Notes under the pieces: model-generated
Database searches by the model: none
Told to the model about the DNA's origin: nothing
The model's input: only the letters and a program-made list of their open reading frames with translations
Assembly: GCA_035691285.1 (NCBI GenBank)
Contig: DASSJI010000103.1
Coordinates: forward strand, 1-23,645
DNA from: DATFEN01 sp035691285
Lineage (GTDB): Bacteria > Acidobacteriota > Vicinamibacteria > Fen-336
Length of the DNA stretch: 23,645 nucleotides
Reading direction: 5' to 3'
Position numbers and translations under genes: made by a program
Shown: piece after piece, positions 7,634-15,661 of the stretch
How the letters are laid out: the number at the start of each line of letters is the position of its first letter
How positions within the stretch are numbered: position 1 is the first letter of the stretch

Positions 7634-8854
7634 CTATACGGTCACCGCACGCTCGGTGAGTCGACGGTACGGGATCAGCAGGAACCCGAGCAGCGTCATG
7701 GGCACGAGGGGATAGAAGAAGGCATCGTGGGTGCTCAGGCTGCGGGAGATGAAGCCCACGATGAAGGAGCCCGTCGTGCCCCCGAGCGCCGAGAAGACGA
7801 TGATCAGGCCCGTCATGGCCGGATGGCGCGGCTTCTCGAGGCGCGTCAGCACGATCGAGACGATCGTCGGGTAGATCGGACCGATGAAGAAGCCCATGCA
7901 CGAGAAGACGAGGGCCAGGAGCGGAGCGTCGCCGAAGCTCGAGGCGGCGCCCTCCGGCCGGCGGCCCGAGGTCGCGAGCAGTACCGCGAGCGTCACGGCG
8001 AAGGCGCACGAGAGCAGCGTGAGCTGGATGGGCAGCCACGGGAAGCGCCGCGACAGGTAGCCCATCAGGAAGCGGCTCAGCGCGATCGAGCCCGCGTAGA
8101 CGCTCAGGAGGCCGGCGGCCAGCGCCGGGGCGAGGCCGAAGATCCGCTCGTGGAACGTGGGCAGCCAGGTGCCGAAGCTCTGCTCGATCATGACGTAGAG
8201 CCAGGCGCAGAGCACGAAGACCCAGACCATGGGAAGCCGGAGCAGCTTCAGCATCTCGACGAAGCCCGCCTGCTCCAGGTGCGTCTCCACCTCGCGTTCG
8301 TCGAGCGGCGTGAGCATGAGCAGCGCGAACGCCAGGGCGCTCACGGCGGCGATGATCCAGTAGGTGGCGCGCCACGAGTGGCCCGCCGCGAGCACGAACG
8401 AGAAGAACAGCGGGCCGGCGAGGGCGCCGACCTGGAAGATGCCCTCGAGGACGTTCATGAGAGCCGTGTGCTCGCCCTGGTCACGGGTGATGAGGCCGAC
8501 CGTCGAGTACACCGAGCCCTTCATTAGGGCGAAGCTCGTGCCGATGGCCATGTAGAGGACCGGCGCGACCCAGAAGCCCGTGACCAGGGCGACCAGCATG
8601 CTGGCCAGGGTGACCGCCAGCAGCCCCGCGAGCATGGAACGCCGATAGCCGATGCGCGGGATGTAGGACGCGAGCAGGAAGGACGCCCCGGCGATCGAGA
8701 GATCCTTGAACGCTTCGAGGCTCGCCGCGGTCGCTTCGCTCACCCGGTAGTCGTCGATGACCCGCTTGATCACGATGCCGACCGTGTTCAGCAGGATCGC
8801 GAACACGACGAAGTTGAGCGCGAGCGAGGCGCGGATCCTCCACTGCGAGGCCAA
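7634..8854 (-). CDS. MFS permease, probable sugar (trehalose?) importer
   Basis: 406 residues with about 12 hydrophobic membrane segments and a charged central loop (about 190-215, LDEREVETHLEQ), the 6+6 pattern of the major facilitator superfamily. Motif A-like residues follow segment 2 (PRIGYRRS, 65-72). The segment NVLEGIFQVGALAGPL recalls the FucP-type sugar:H+ symporter branch. The start is taken as TTG at 8854: an in-frame TAA lies four codons upstream and the next alternative (GTG, residue 17) would cut into segment 1. It is followed after 3 bp by the trehalase, so import of trehalose or another glucoside is a reasonable inference; substrate specificity is not visible in the sequence. 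It is divergent from the YbhB-like gene with 42 bp between starts. Confidence 0.85.
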   Translation of the reverse strand: MASQWRIRASLALNFVVFAILLNTVGIVIKRVIDDYRVSEATAASLEAFKDLSIAGASFLLASYIPRIGYRRSMLAGLLAVTLASMLVALVTGFWVAPVLYMAIGTSFALMKGSVYSTVGLITRDQGEHTALMNVLEGIFQVGALAGPLFFSFVLAAGHSWRATYWIIAAVSALAFALLMLTPLDEREVETHLEQAGFVEMLKLLRLPMVWVFVLCAWLYVMIEQSFGTWLPTFHERIFGLAPALAAGLLSVYAGSIALSRFLMGYLSRRFPWLPIQLTLLSCAFAVTLAVLLATSGRRPEGAASSFGDAPLLALVFSCMGFFIGPIYPTIVSIVLTRLEKPRHPAMTGLIIVFSALGGTTGSFIVGFISRSLSTHDAFFYPLVPMTLLGFLLIPYRRLTERAVTV

Positions 8855-8896
8855 GGTGGCGGCATCTTACAGGAAACATGGACGTAGAATGGGGCC
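8855..8896. promoter_or_regulatory. Compact divergent promoter region
   Basis: The 42 bp between the TTG of the permease gene (minus) and the GTG of the YbhB-like gene (plus) must hold or adjoin both promoters. A TAGAAT on the plus strand (8885-8890) is 6 bases from the GTG, and a TAAGAT on the minus strand (8864-8869) is 9 bases from the TTG. Both resemble -10 boxes placed for leaderless or near-leaderless mRNAs; neither has a clear -35 box, and neither gene has a clear Shine-Dalgarno. Confidence 0.25.
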
Positions 8897-9367
8897 GTGA
8901 AACTCACCTCGCCGAGCTTCGTCGACCAGGGCGGGATCCCTGCGCGGCACACGTGCGAGGGCGAGGACGTCTCGCCGGCGCTGTCGTGGACGGATGCGCC
9001 GCCGGACACCAGGGCCTTCGCCTTGATCGTGGACGATCCCGACGCGCCCGACCCCGGGGCGCCGAGGATGACGTGGGTGCACTGGGTGCTCTACAACCTG
9101 CCGCCGGAGGCGAGCGGCCTGCCCGAGGGCGTCGAGCCCGCCGGCCTGCCGCCCGGGACGCGCGAGGGCGTGAACGACTGGAAGCGGACGGGCTACGGGG
9201 GCCCGTGCCCGCCCGTCGGCCGGCACCGCTATTTCCACAAGCTCTACGCCCTCGACGCCTCGCTCCCCGGCCTCGGCGCCGCGACGAAAGCGGAAGTCGA
9301 GCAGGCGATGAAGGGCCACGTGCTCGCGCAGGCCACGCTCGTGGGCACGTACCAGAAGACGCGGTAG
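8897..9367 (+). CDS. YbhB/YbcL-family (PEBP, Raf kinase inhibitor-like) protein
   Basis: 156 residues, the usual length for bacterial PEBP proteins. The family motifs are complete: DDPDAPDP (46-53), the HW pair in WVHWVLYNLP, and YGGPCPPVGRHRY (about 102-114), which form the anion-binding pocket that holds phosphate-like ligands. No signal peptide, so cytoplasmic. The physiological role of bacterial members is unknown. The GTG start is 42 bp from the divergent permease gene. The stop is 4 bp before the acyl-CoA synthetase GTG, so the two are probably cotranscribed, though no functional link is evident. Confidence 0.93.
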   Translation: MKLTSPSFVDQGGIPARHTCEGEDVSPALSWTDAPPDTRAFALIVDDPDAPDPGAPRMTWVHWVLYNLPPEASGLPEGVEPAGLPPGTREGVNDWKRTGYGGPCPPVGRHRYFHKLYALDASLPGLGAATKAEVEQAMKGHVLAQATLVGTYQKTR

Positions 9368-9371
9368 CGCG

Positions 9372-11627
9372 GTGGCTCGGCGGGGTCCGGGAGTTGCCGA
9401 GGCCACGCCGCAAGACATCGCAGGCCTCCTGGCCGCCGTCAGGGCCGGGGGCCGCGACACGCTCCTCGAGCACGAGGTCTACGCGGTCCTCGCCGGCGCG
9501 GGCTTCGACGTCCCGCGCCACGCGTTCTGGCCCGGCGGCCCGGAGGCGGCGGCCCCGAGCGCCCTCGCGTCCCTGCTCGACGGGCTCGCGGGGCGCCAGG
9601 TGGTCCTGAAGATCGCGTCGACCGACATCCTCCACAAGACCGAGGCCGGCGGCGTGGCCGCGGCCGACGCCACGACCGAGGCGGTCCTCGCCTCCGCCGC
9701 CCGCGTCTGGAGCGAGGTGGCCCGGAACGCGCCCGCGGCCCGGCGCGCGGGCATCCTCGTCACCGAGAGGCTGACGCCGATCCTCGCGTCGCCGGCCGCC
9801 GAGACGCTGCTCTCGCTCAAGCTCGACCCCGCGTTCGGCCCGGTCGTCGTCCTGGGGCTCGGCGGGGTGCTGACCGAATGGTTCGGAGAGCTGTCGGACG
9901 GCCGCTCCACGGCCATCGTTCGGCCGGGGCGCGTGCGGGACAGTTTGCGGCGAGCCGCCGAGCGCATGCCCGCGATCGGCCTGCTGTTCCGGCCCAGCCG
10001 TCTCCATCCGCAGCCGCCCCTCGACCTCGACGTCACCGCCGAGCGCCTCGAGGCCCTGGGACGCGTCGCCCTCGAGTTCGAGGAGCTCGAGGTCAACCCG
10101 CTCCTGCTCACGCCGGACGGCCGCTGGGTCGCCGTGGACGGGAAGGCGCGCCTGGCCGCGCCGCGGCCTCCGGGCCGACGCCCGCCGATCCGGAAGATCG
10201 CGAGCCTGCTGCGCCCCCGGAGCGCCGCCGTCGTGGGCGCCTCCGCCACCGCCCTCAACCCCGGCCGGATCATCCTCCGCAACCTGAAGCGCTCGGAAGG
10301 CGTCCGCTACGGACACCTCCACGCCGTGCACCCGAAGGAGCAGGCCGTCGAGGGCATCCCGTGTGTGAAGCGGATCGCCGATCTGCCCGAGCGCGTGGAT
10401 CTCGCGGTCGTGGCGGTGCCGGCCGAGGCGGCCCGCGACGCGATCCGGGAGCTGTGCGCGAGCGGCCTCGCGGAGTCCATCATCCTCATCCCCGGCGGGT
10501 TCGCCGAGGTGGGCCGCTCGGACCTCGAGAGCGACATCCGGGCAGCACTCTCCGCCTCCCGCGAGCGCGAGGACGAGGGGCCGGTCCTGGTCGGCGGCAA
10601 CTGCCTGGGGATCGTCTCCAAGGGCCAGTACAACACCTTCTTCCTGCCCCAGTACAAGCTGCCCTTCCACGACGCCTCGGGGGACGACCTCGTGACCGTG
10701 AGCCAGAGTGGTGCTTATCTCGTGTCGCTGACCAGCAACCTCGACGGGATCGTGTTCCCGCGCGCCTCGATCTCGTTCGGGAACCAGATGGACCTCACGG
10801 TCGCCGATTTCCTCGAGTACTTCGCGAACGACGACTCCGTCAAGGTGCTGGCGTGCTACGTGGAGGGCTTCAAGCCTGGCGACGGCGAGCGCTTCGTGGA
10901 GCTCGCCCGCGCGATCCGGGCCCGCGGCCGGCGCGTCGTCGCGTTCAAGGCGGGCAAGACCCGCCTGGGCGCGCAGGCCGCCCTCAGCCACACGGCGTCC
11001 CTGGCCGGCGACTACGCCGTCGCCCGCGAGCTGTTGGAGGACGCGGGCGTCGTCGTCGCGCAGACCCTGGACATGTTCGAGGACTACGTCAAGGCCTTCA
11101 CGCTGCTCTTCGACCGCATCCCGCCCGGCCGGAGGCTCGCGGTCCTCTCCAACGCCGGTTTCGAGTGCGCCGCCGTCCTCGACAAGCTCTACGCGCTGGA
11201 GCCCGCCGCCTTCGGCCCCGACACGCTGCGGCGGCTGCGCGAGTGCCTCCCCGCCATCGCCCACGCCGACAACCCGGTGGACGCCACGCCGATGGCCACC
11301 ACCCGCCAGTTCGTCGCCGCCGTGGCCGCGCTGCTCGAGGACCCCGGGGTCGACGCGCTGCTCGTCTCGCCGATACCCGCGACGCCGGCCCTCGACAACC
11401 TCCCGCCGGACATCGTCGGAACGCACTCGGAGAACATCTACGCGGCCGGCTCGCTTCCCCAGGAGCTGCTCCGGCTCCATCGCGAGAGCGGAAAGCCCAT
11501 GGTCGTGTCGGTGGACTCGGGACGGCTCTACGACGACTTCGTCACGGTGCTCCAGCGCGGCGGGATACCCGTCTACCGGAAGATCGACCGGGCCTCGCGC
11601 GCGCTCTCGGCGCTCTGCACCCTGTGA
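9372..11627 (+). CDS. Single-chain NDP(ADP)-forming acyl-CoA synthetase, beta-alpha domain order
   Basis: 751 residues. The N-terminal part (about 15-262) is an ATP-grasp (beta) module: VVLKIASTDILHKTEAGG (77-94, phosphorylated H88), LGLGGVLTE (161-169) and ELEVNPLLL (238-246). Then follow a CoA-binding Rossmann domain (about 278-400, AAVVGAS) and a succinyl-CoA-ligase-like alpha module with GGNCLGI (408-414), SQSGAYL (444-450) and the catalytic H540 in SHTASLAG. The family converts acyl-CoA + ADP + Pi to acid + CoA + ATP, or the reverse. In most fused bacterial members (PatZ type) the CoA-binding part comes first; here the ATP-grasp part does. No acetyltransferase domain is attached. GTG start, 4 bp after the YbhB-like gene; converges on the patatin gene with 7 bp between. 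Substrate not predictable. Confidence 0.9.
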   Translation: MARRGPGVAEATPQDIAGLLAAVRAGGRDTLLEHEVYAVLAGAGFDVPRHAFWPGGPEAAAPSALASLLDGLAGRQVVLKIASTDILHKTEAGGVAAADATTEAVLASAARVWSEVARNAPAARRAGILVTERLTPILASPAAETLLSLKLDPAFGPVVVLGLGGVLTEWFGELSDGRSTAIVRPGRVRDSLRRAAERMPAIGLLFRPSRLHPQPPLDLDVTAERLEALGRVALEFEELEVNPLLLTPDGRWVAVDGKARLAAPRPPGRRPPIRKIASLLRPRSAAVVGASATALNPGRIILRNLKRSEGVRYGHLHAVHPKEQAVEGIPCVKRIADLPERVDLAVVAVPAEAARDAIRELCASGLAESIILIPGGFAEVGRSDLESDIRAALSASREREDEGPVLVGGNCLGIVSKGQYNTFFLPQYKLPFHDASGDDLVTVSQSGAYLVSLTSNLDGIVFPRASISFGNQMDLTVADFLEYFANDDSVKVLACYVEGFKPGDGERFVELARAIRARGRRVVAFKAGKTRLGAQAALSHTASLAGDYAVARELLEDAGVVVAQTLDMFEDYVKAFTLLFDRIPPGRRLAVLSNAGFECAAVLDKLYALEPAAFGPDTLRRLRECLPAIAHADNPVDATPMATTRQFVAAVAALLEDPGVDALLVSPIPATPALDNLPPDIVGTHSENIYAAGSLPQELLRLHRESGKPMVVSVDSGRLYDDFVTVLQRGGIPVYRKIDRASRALSALCTL

Positions 11628-11634
11628 AGCCTGC

Positions 11635-13806
11635 CTACTGGAATCCCAGCGACACGTAGACGCGCAGCCGCCCGGCGCCCATTCCCAGCTCGATCGAGGC
11701 CGGGCCCAGGCGCGTGTTGTAGGCGATGCCTGCGCCCGCGCCGGCCCGGAGGTCGCCGAGGCTGACCGCCTCCTCTTCGCTCCACGCGTTGCCGGCGCCG
11801 CCCCGCACGTAGAGGCGCGCCGAGCGCCCGACGCGAACGCACAAGGCCAGGCTCGCCGCGCCGGCCCGGCTTCCCCACAGCTCATCGCGCGCTCGGCCCG
11901 GCACGAGCTCAGGTCCGCCGACGCGGAACAGGTCGTACTCGGGCACCGATCCGCGGGACGCGCCGGCGAAGGCGCGCAGCTCCAACACGCCGAGACGCCC
12001 GAGTGGCGTGAAGGCGTCCAGGCGGCCCCACGCGCGGCCGTAGTCGAGGCTCGCCCCGAGCCCGGGGAGCGCCTGGTCGCCGCGCGCGTCGAGGCGCACA
12101 CCGCGACCGGGGAAGAAGCGATCGTCGAGGGTGTCGGCGACGACGCGCCCCGTGGCCCTGACCACGGTCTCCGCGTGGGGCGCGAACGGAACGCCCACGC
12201 GCTCGAAGCTCTCGCTCCGGCCCGCCATGAATCCGAGATCGATGAGCACCGAGTCCCTGATGACGCGGTGGACGCTCGCGGCCACCGCGTCGTGCCGGAA
12301 GCGCGCGCGGTCGAGGCGCTCGCCCTCGGAGTCGTACACCAGAGGCTTCTCCTCGGACACGCGCACGCCGACGCGATAGCCGACCGCCGCGCCCCCCAGC
12401 GCCGCGCTGCCGAACGCGGCGTCGAACGCCGCCAGGCTCGAGTCGAAGCGCGCGACCAGGTCCAGCCGCTCGCCCTGGCCCAGCAGGTTGCCGTGTCGGA
12501 AGCGCAGGAAGCCCCGCAGGTTGTCGGCCTCGTTGTAGGCAACGCCGAGACCGACGCGTGTGGACGGCCGCTCGCGGACCCGTGCGGTCAGCGTGAGGCC
12601 GGCGCCGCCGTCGCCTCCGATCTCGAGCCATGCCCCCGAGAAGAGGTTGCTGGCCCAGAGCGAGTCGAGGCCGCGGAGCGCCGCCGCCATGTCGAGAGGG
12701 TCCCCCTCCTCGATCCCCAGGCGCCTCCGGATCAGGTTCTCGCCCACGGCCTGCGCGCCCTTGACGCGGATGGCCGTCACGGTGCCCCGGGGAGCATCGA
12801 CCTCCTCGAGCCCCTTCCGGCTCCCGCGCGGCCGGTCCCCGAGCCGCCGCTCGATCTCCGGCACGGCCGCCAGCGCCGCTGCCCGGCCGGCGGCGATCGC
12901 CGCGTCGTACAGCGAGAAGTCGTCGGCGTCGATGCCGTCGAGGGCGGGACGGATGAGGACGTCCGGCGGCTGCTCCGCGGCGTCGTTGCCGCGGGTCATC
13001 ATCAGCTCGGTGAGGCGGCCCACGACCTCGAGCACGTCCGCGTCCTGGTCCAGCTCCCGTGGCGGTGCGCCCACGCTGACCGCCACCACGACGTCGGCGC
13101 CCATCTCCCGGGCCAGACCCGAGGGCACGTTGTCGGACAGGGCGCCGTCCACGAGCAGTCGCCCGTCGAGCTCGACGGGGGGAAACACCACCGGCAGCGA
13201 CATGCTCGCCCGCACCGCGCGCGGCAGGTCGCCGCGCTCGAGCACCACCCGCTCCCCCGTGCGCAGGTCCGTCGCCACCGCGCGGAAGGGCGTCGGCAGG
13301 CGAGCGAAGTCGCCCTTCGCCCGCACGCCGGCCGCGGCCAGGTGTTCGATGAGCAGGCGGCTGATGCGGTAGTCCGAGAGGGCCGCGGACGGCGCCAGCA
13401 GGCGGCGACCTCGAACCCCTGCGCTCACGACGGCGGGAACGTCGTCGACGCGCCACGCCACGGGCTCGAGCCGTCGCTCGGAGCGCCCGCGAAAGATGCG
13501 CTCCCAGCCGATGCCCCGCGCGATGGCGCCGACTTCGGTGGCCGAATGGCCGCTGGCATAGAGGGCACCGACGCAGGCGCCCATGCTCGTGCCTGCGATC
13601 ACGTCGATGGGGATGCCGTGCTCCTCGAGGACCTCGAGGACGCCCACGTGGGCCAGGCCGCGGGCGCTGCCGCCGCCCAGGGCCAGACCGACGCGCGGCC
13701 GCGGCGGCTCTTCGGCGAGGACCGTCCACGCGGCGGCGACCATCAGGAGCGCGGCGAGCCGCGGGGCGCTGGCGGCGGCTTTCGACACGCGCAGATGTTG
13801 TACCAT
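11635..13806 (-). CDS. PlpD-like type Vd secreted patatin phospholipase with POTRA and outer-membrane barrel
   Basis: 723 residues from the ATG at 13806. This start gives a clean signal peptide (basic start, core LAALLMVAAAWTVLA, cleavage after A31) and avoids overlap with the divergent gene; an in-frame ATG at 13854 would add 16 residues inside that gene. The patatin domain (38 to about 325) has the oxyanion motif GGGSARG (44-50), nucleophile S74 in GTSMG and D220 in DGA, a complete Ser-Asp dyad. A POTRA-like segment follows (about 340-410, with IRVKGAQAVGENLIRRRLG), then beta-strands to the end, closing ...YVSLGFQ, as in the bacterial surface antigen (BamA/TamA) fold. Order and length match Pseudomonas PlpD (728 residues), prototype of type Vd secretion, in which the lipase is delivered to the surface by its own barrel. 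Substrate unknown, presumably phospholipids. Confidence 0.9.
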   Translation of the reverse strand: MVQHLRVSKAAASAPRLAALLMVAAAWTVLAEEPPRPRVGLALGGGSARGLAHVGVLEVLEEHGIPIDVIAGTSMGACVGALYASGHSATEVGAIARGIGWERIFRGRSERRLEPVAWRVDDVPAVVSAGVRGRRLLAPSAALSDYRISRLLIEHLAAAGVRAKGDFARLPTPFRAVATDLRTGERVVLERGDLPRAVRASMSLPVVFPPVELDGRLLVDGALSDNVPSGLAREMGADVVVAVSVGAPPRELDQDADVLEVVGRLTELMMTRGNDAAEQPPDVLIRPALDGIDADDFSLYDAAIAAGRAAALAAVPEIERRLGDRPRGSRKGLEEVDAPRGTVTAIRVKGAQAVGENLIRRRLGIEEGDPLDMAAALRGLDSLWASNLFSGAWLEIGGDGGAGLTLTARVRERPSTRVGLGVAYNEADNLRGFLRFRHGNLLGQGERLDLVARFDSSLAAFDAAFGSAALGGAAVGYRVGVRVSEEKPLVYDSEGERLDRARFRHDAVAASVHRVIRDSVLIDLGFMAGRSESFERVGVPFAPHAETVVRATGRVVADTLDDRFFPGRGVRLDARGDQALPGLGASLDYGRAWGRLDAFTPLGRLGVLELRAFAGASRGSVPEYDLFRVGGPELVPGRARDELWGSRAGAASLALCVRVGRSARLYVRGGAGNAWSEEEAVSLGDLRAGAGAGIAYNTRLGPASIELGMGAGRLRVYVSLGFQ

Positions 13807-13822
13807 CGCGCCGGCCTCCGCC

Positions 13823-14308
13823 ATGAAGAGCCAGACGGGCCACGAGCATTTCATGCGCCTCGCGCTCGGCGAGGCCTACCGCGGGATCCACAAGGGAGAG
13901 GGCGGCCCGTTCGGCGCCTGCGTCGTGAAGCACGGCCGGGTGGTGGCCCTCGCCCACAACCGCGTCCTGAAGGGCCGCAACCCCACCCTCCACGCCGAGG
14001 TGGTGGCGATCGGCCGAGCCTCGCGCCGGCTGGGCACCCACCTCCTCGACGGCTGCGAGATCTACTCGACGACGGAGCCGTGTCCGATGTGCTTCAGCGC
14101 CATTCACTGGGCGCGCATCGAGGCCGTGCACTTCGGCACGACGGTTCCCGACGTCAAGCGGCTCGGCTTCAACGAGCTGACGATCTCGAACGCGACCCTG
14201 AAGCGCCTGGGCCGGAGCGCGCTGCGGCTCAACCCGGGCCTGCTTCGAGCCGAGTGTCGCAGGCTCCTCGCGGACTGGAAGACCCTTCCGAGCAGGCGCA
14301 CCTACTGA
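13823..14308 (+). CDS. guaD: Guanine deaminase (cytidine-deaminase fold)
   Basis: 161 residues, the length of the small zinc-dependent guanine deaminases such as Bacillus GuaD. Zinc ligands and catalytic Glu are visible as HAE (H57, E59) and PCPMC (C87, C90). GGPFGACVV (27-35), the region after PCPMC (AIHWARIEAV) and the aromatic C-terminus (DWKTLPSRRTY) fit GuaD rather than the tRNA deaminase TadA. The frame stays open for 240 bp upstream, but that lies antisense inside the patatin gene; the ATG at 13823 gives the family's normal N-terminus. It hydrolyses guanine to xanthine and ammonia, feeding the xanthine dehydrogenase encoded further along. First gene of the plus-strand purine operon, 3 bp before allantoinase. 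Only 16 bp separate its start from the divergent patatin start, so its promoter must lie in the patatin coding region. Confidence 0.88.
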   Translation: MKSQTGHEHFMRLALGEAYRGIHKGEGGPFGACVVKHGRVVALAHNRVLKGRNPTLHAEVVAIGRASRRLGTHLLDGCEIYSTTEPCPMCFSAIHWARIEAVHFGTTVPDVKRLGFNELTISNATLKRLGRSALRLNPGLLRAECRRLLADWKTLPSRRTY

Positions 14309-14311
14309 CCC

Positions 14312-15661
14312 GTGGCGGCGTTCGCCCTGCGCAGCCGGCGCGTCGTGGCCGAGGGCGCCGTGCGTCCGGGAGCCGTCCTGGTCCGCGACGGCCGCATCGA
14401 GGGCGTGGTGGAGCCCGAGGCCGTGCCCGCCGGCGTAACGCTCACGGACGTGGGCGACGCGGCGATCCTGCCCGGGCTCGTCGACAGCCACGTCCACGTC
14501 AACGAACCGGGCCGCACCGAGTGGGAGGGCTTCGCGAGCGCCACCCGGGCCGCCGCGGCGGGGGGCGTCACGACCGTCGTGGACATGCCGCTGAACAGCT
14601 CTCCGGTCACGACCAGCGCCGCCGCGCTCGAGCGCAAGCGCGACGCAGCCGTCGGGCAGGCGTGGGTGGATTGCGCGTTCTGGGGCGGCCTGGTGCCGGG
14701 CAACGCCCGCGAGGTCCCGCGCCTGCTCGAGGCGGGAGCGTGCGGCGTCAAGGCGTTCCTGGTCCATTCCGGGATCGACGAGTTCCCCGAGGCCGGCGAG
14801 GCGGACCTCAGGGCGGCGCTCCCCGTCCTCCGCGAGCGCGGCGCGCCGCTCATCGTGCATGCGGAACTCCCCGATGGCCCTCCGCCTGTCCCGGCCGACC
14901 CGCGCCGTTTCCTCGACTACGTCGCGTCGCGGCCGGCCTCGTGGGAGGAGCACGCCGTCGCGCTGCTGGTGCGCCTGGCACGGGAGCTGCGCGCACCGAT
15001 CCACGTCGTGCACCTGGCCGCGGCGGGCGCCGCGCGGCTCGTAGCCGAGGCGCGTCGCGAGGGCCTTCCCCTCGGCGCGGAGACGTGTCCCCACTACCTC
15101 GCCCTCGAGGCCGAGGCGGTGCCCGACGGGCGCACGGAGTTCAAGTGCGCGCCCCCGCTGCGCGAGGCGGGGAACCGCGAGGCGCTGTGGGACGCGCTCC
15201 GCGCCGGCGCGATCGACATGGTGGTGTCCGACCACTCGCCCTGTCCGCCGGAGCTGAAGCGGCTCCAGAGCGGCGACTTCGCCTCGGCGTGGGGAGGCAT
15301 CGCCTCGCTCCAGCTCTCGCTGCCCGTGCTGTGGACCGAGGCCCGGGCGCGCGGCTTCACGCTCGCGGACGTCGCGCGCTGGATGAGCGCTGCGCCCGCC
15401 CGCCTGGCGGGCCTCGCCGCCCGCAAGGGGCGGCTCGCCCCGGGTTACGATGCCGACCTCGTGGTCTTCGATCCGGAGGCGTTCTTCGTGGTCGAGCCCC
15501 AGGCGCTGCATCACCGGCACAAGCTCACGCCCTATGCGGGCCGGACCCTTCGCGGCGTCGTGCGCCGGACCTTCGTGAGCGGCCGCTGCGTGTTCGAGGC
15601 GGGGGCCTTCGCGGGCCGCCCCACGGGCCAGCTCCTTCGCTCCTCGCATGGAATTCACTGA
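14312..15661 (+). CDS. allB: Allantoinase
   Basis: 449 residues, amidohydrolase superfamily. Metal-site residues are visible: H60 and H62 in DSHVHVNEPGRTEWEGF (58-74), the carboxylated-lysine candidate K147 in GVKAF, H183 in VHAE, H234 in VHLA and D307 in SDHSP. The PGRTEWEGF stretch is the allantoinase version of the motif, distinguishing it from dihydroorotase and hydantoinase. It opens allantoin to allantoate in the cytoplasm. The GTG start is 3 bp after the guaD stop, and its end overlaps the allantoicase ATG by 14 bp. The next gene, allantoicase, uses its product directly. Confidence 0.95.
   Translation: MAAFALRSRRVVAEGAVRPGAVLVRDGRIEGVVEPEAVPAGVTLTDVGDAAILPGLVDSHVHVNEPGRTEWEGFASATRAAAAGGVTTVVDMPLNSSPVTTSAAALERKRDAAVGQAWVDCAFWGGLVPGNAREVPRLLEAGACGVKAFLVHSGIDEFPEAGEADLRAALPVLRERGAPLIVHAELPDGPPPVPADPRRFLDYVASRPASWEEHAVALLVRLARELRAPIHVVHLAAAGAARLVAEARREGLPLGAETCPHYLALEAEAVPDGRTEFKCAPPLREAGNREALWDALRAGAIDMVVSDHSPCPPELKRLQSGDFASAWGGIASLQLSLPVLWTEARARGFTLADVARWMSAAPARLAGLAARKGRLAPGYDADLVVFDPEAFFVVEPQALHHRHKLTPYAGRTLRGVVRRTFVSGRCVFEAGAFAGRPTGQLLRSSHGIH

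Noticed and set aside
8904..12542. A 1212-codon open frame on the minus strand, and similar very long frames at 11909-15919 (minus), 12175-16050 (plus) and 5768-8527 (plus)
   Set aside because: They run antisense or out of frame to genes with clear catalytic motifs, are Arg/Ala/Pro-rich without domains, and are expected in very GC-rich DNA where stop codons are rare.
13583..13822. An 80-residue upstream extension of guanine deaminase
   Set aside because: It lies wholly antisense to the signal peptide and patatin domain, and the family N-terminus fits the ATG at 13823.
13807..13854. A longer start for the patatin gene at 13854
   Set aside because: It would overlap the divergent guaD gene and bury the signal peptide behind 16 extra residues; the ATG at 13806 gives a standard signal peptide.
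13823..14308. tRNA adenosine deaminase (TadA) as the identity of the deaminase
   Set aside because: The zinc motifs are shared, but the C-terminal half and aromatic C-terminus resemble GuaD, and the gene leads a purine-breakdown operon.
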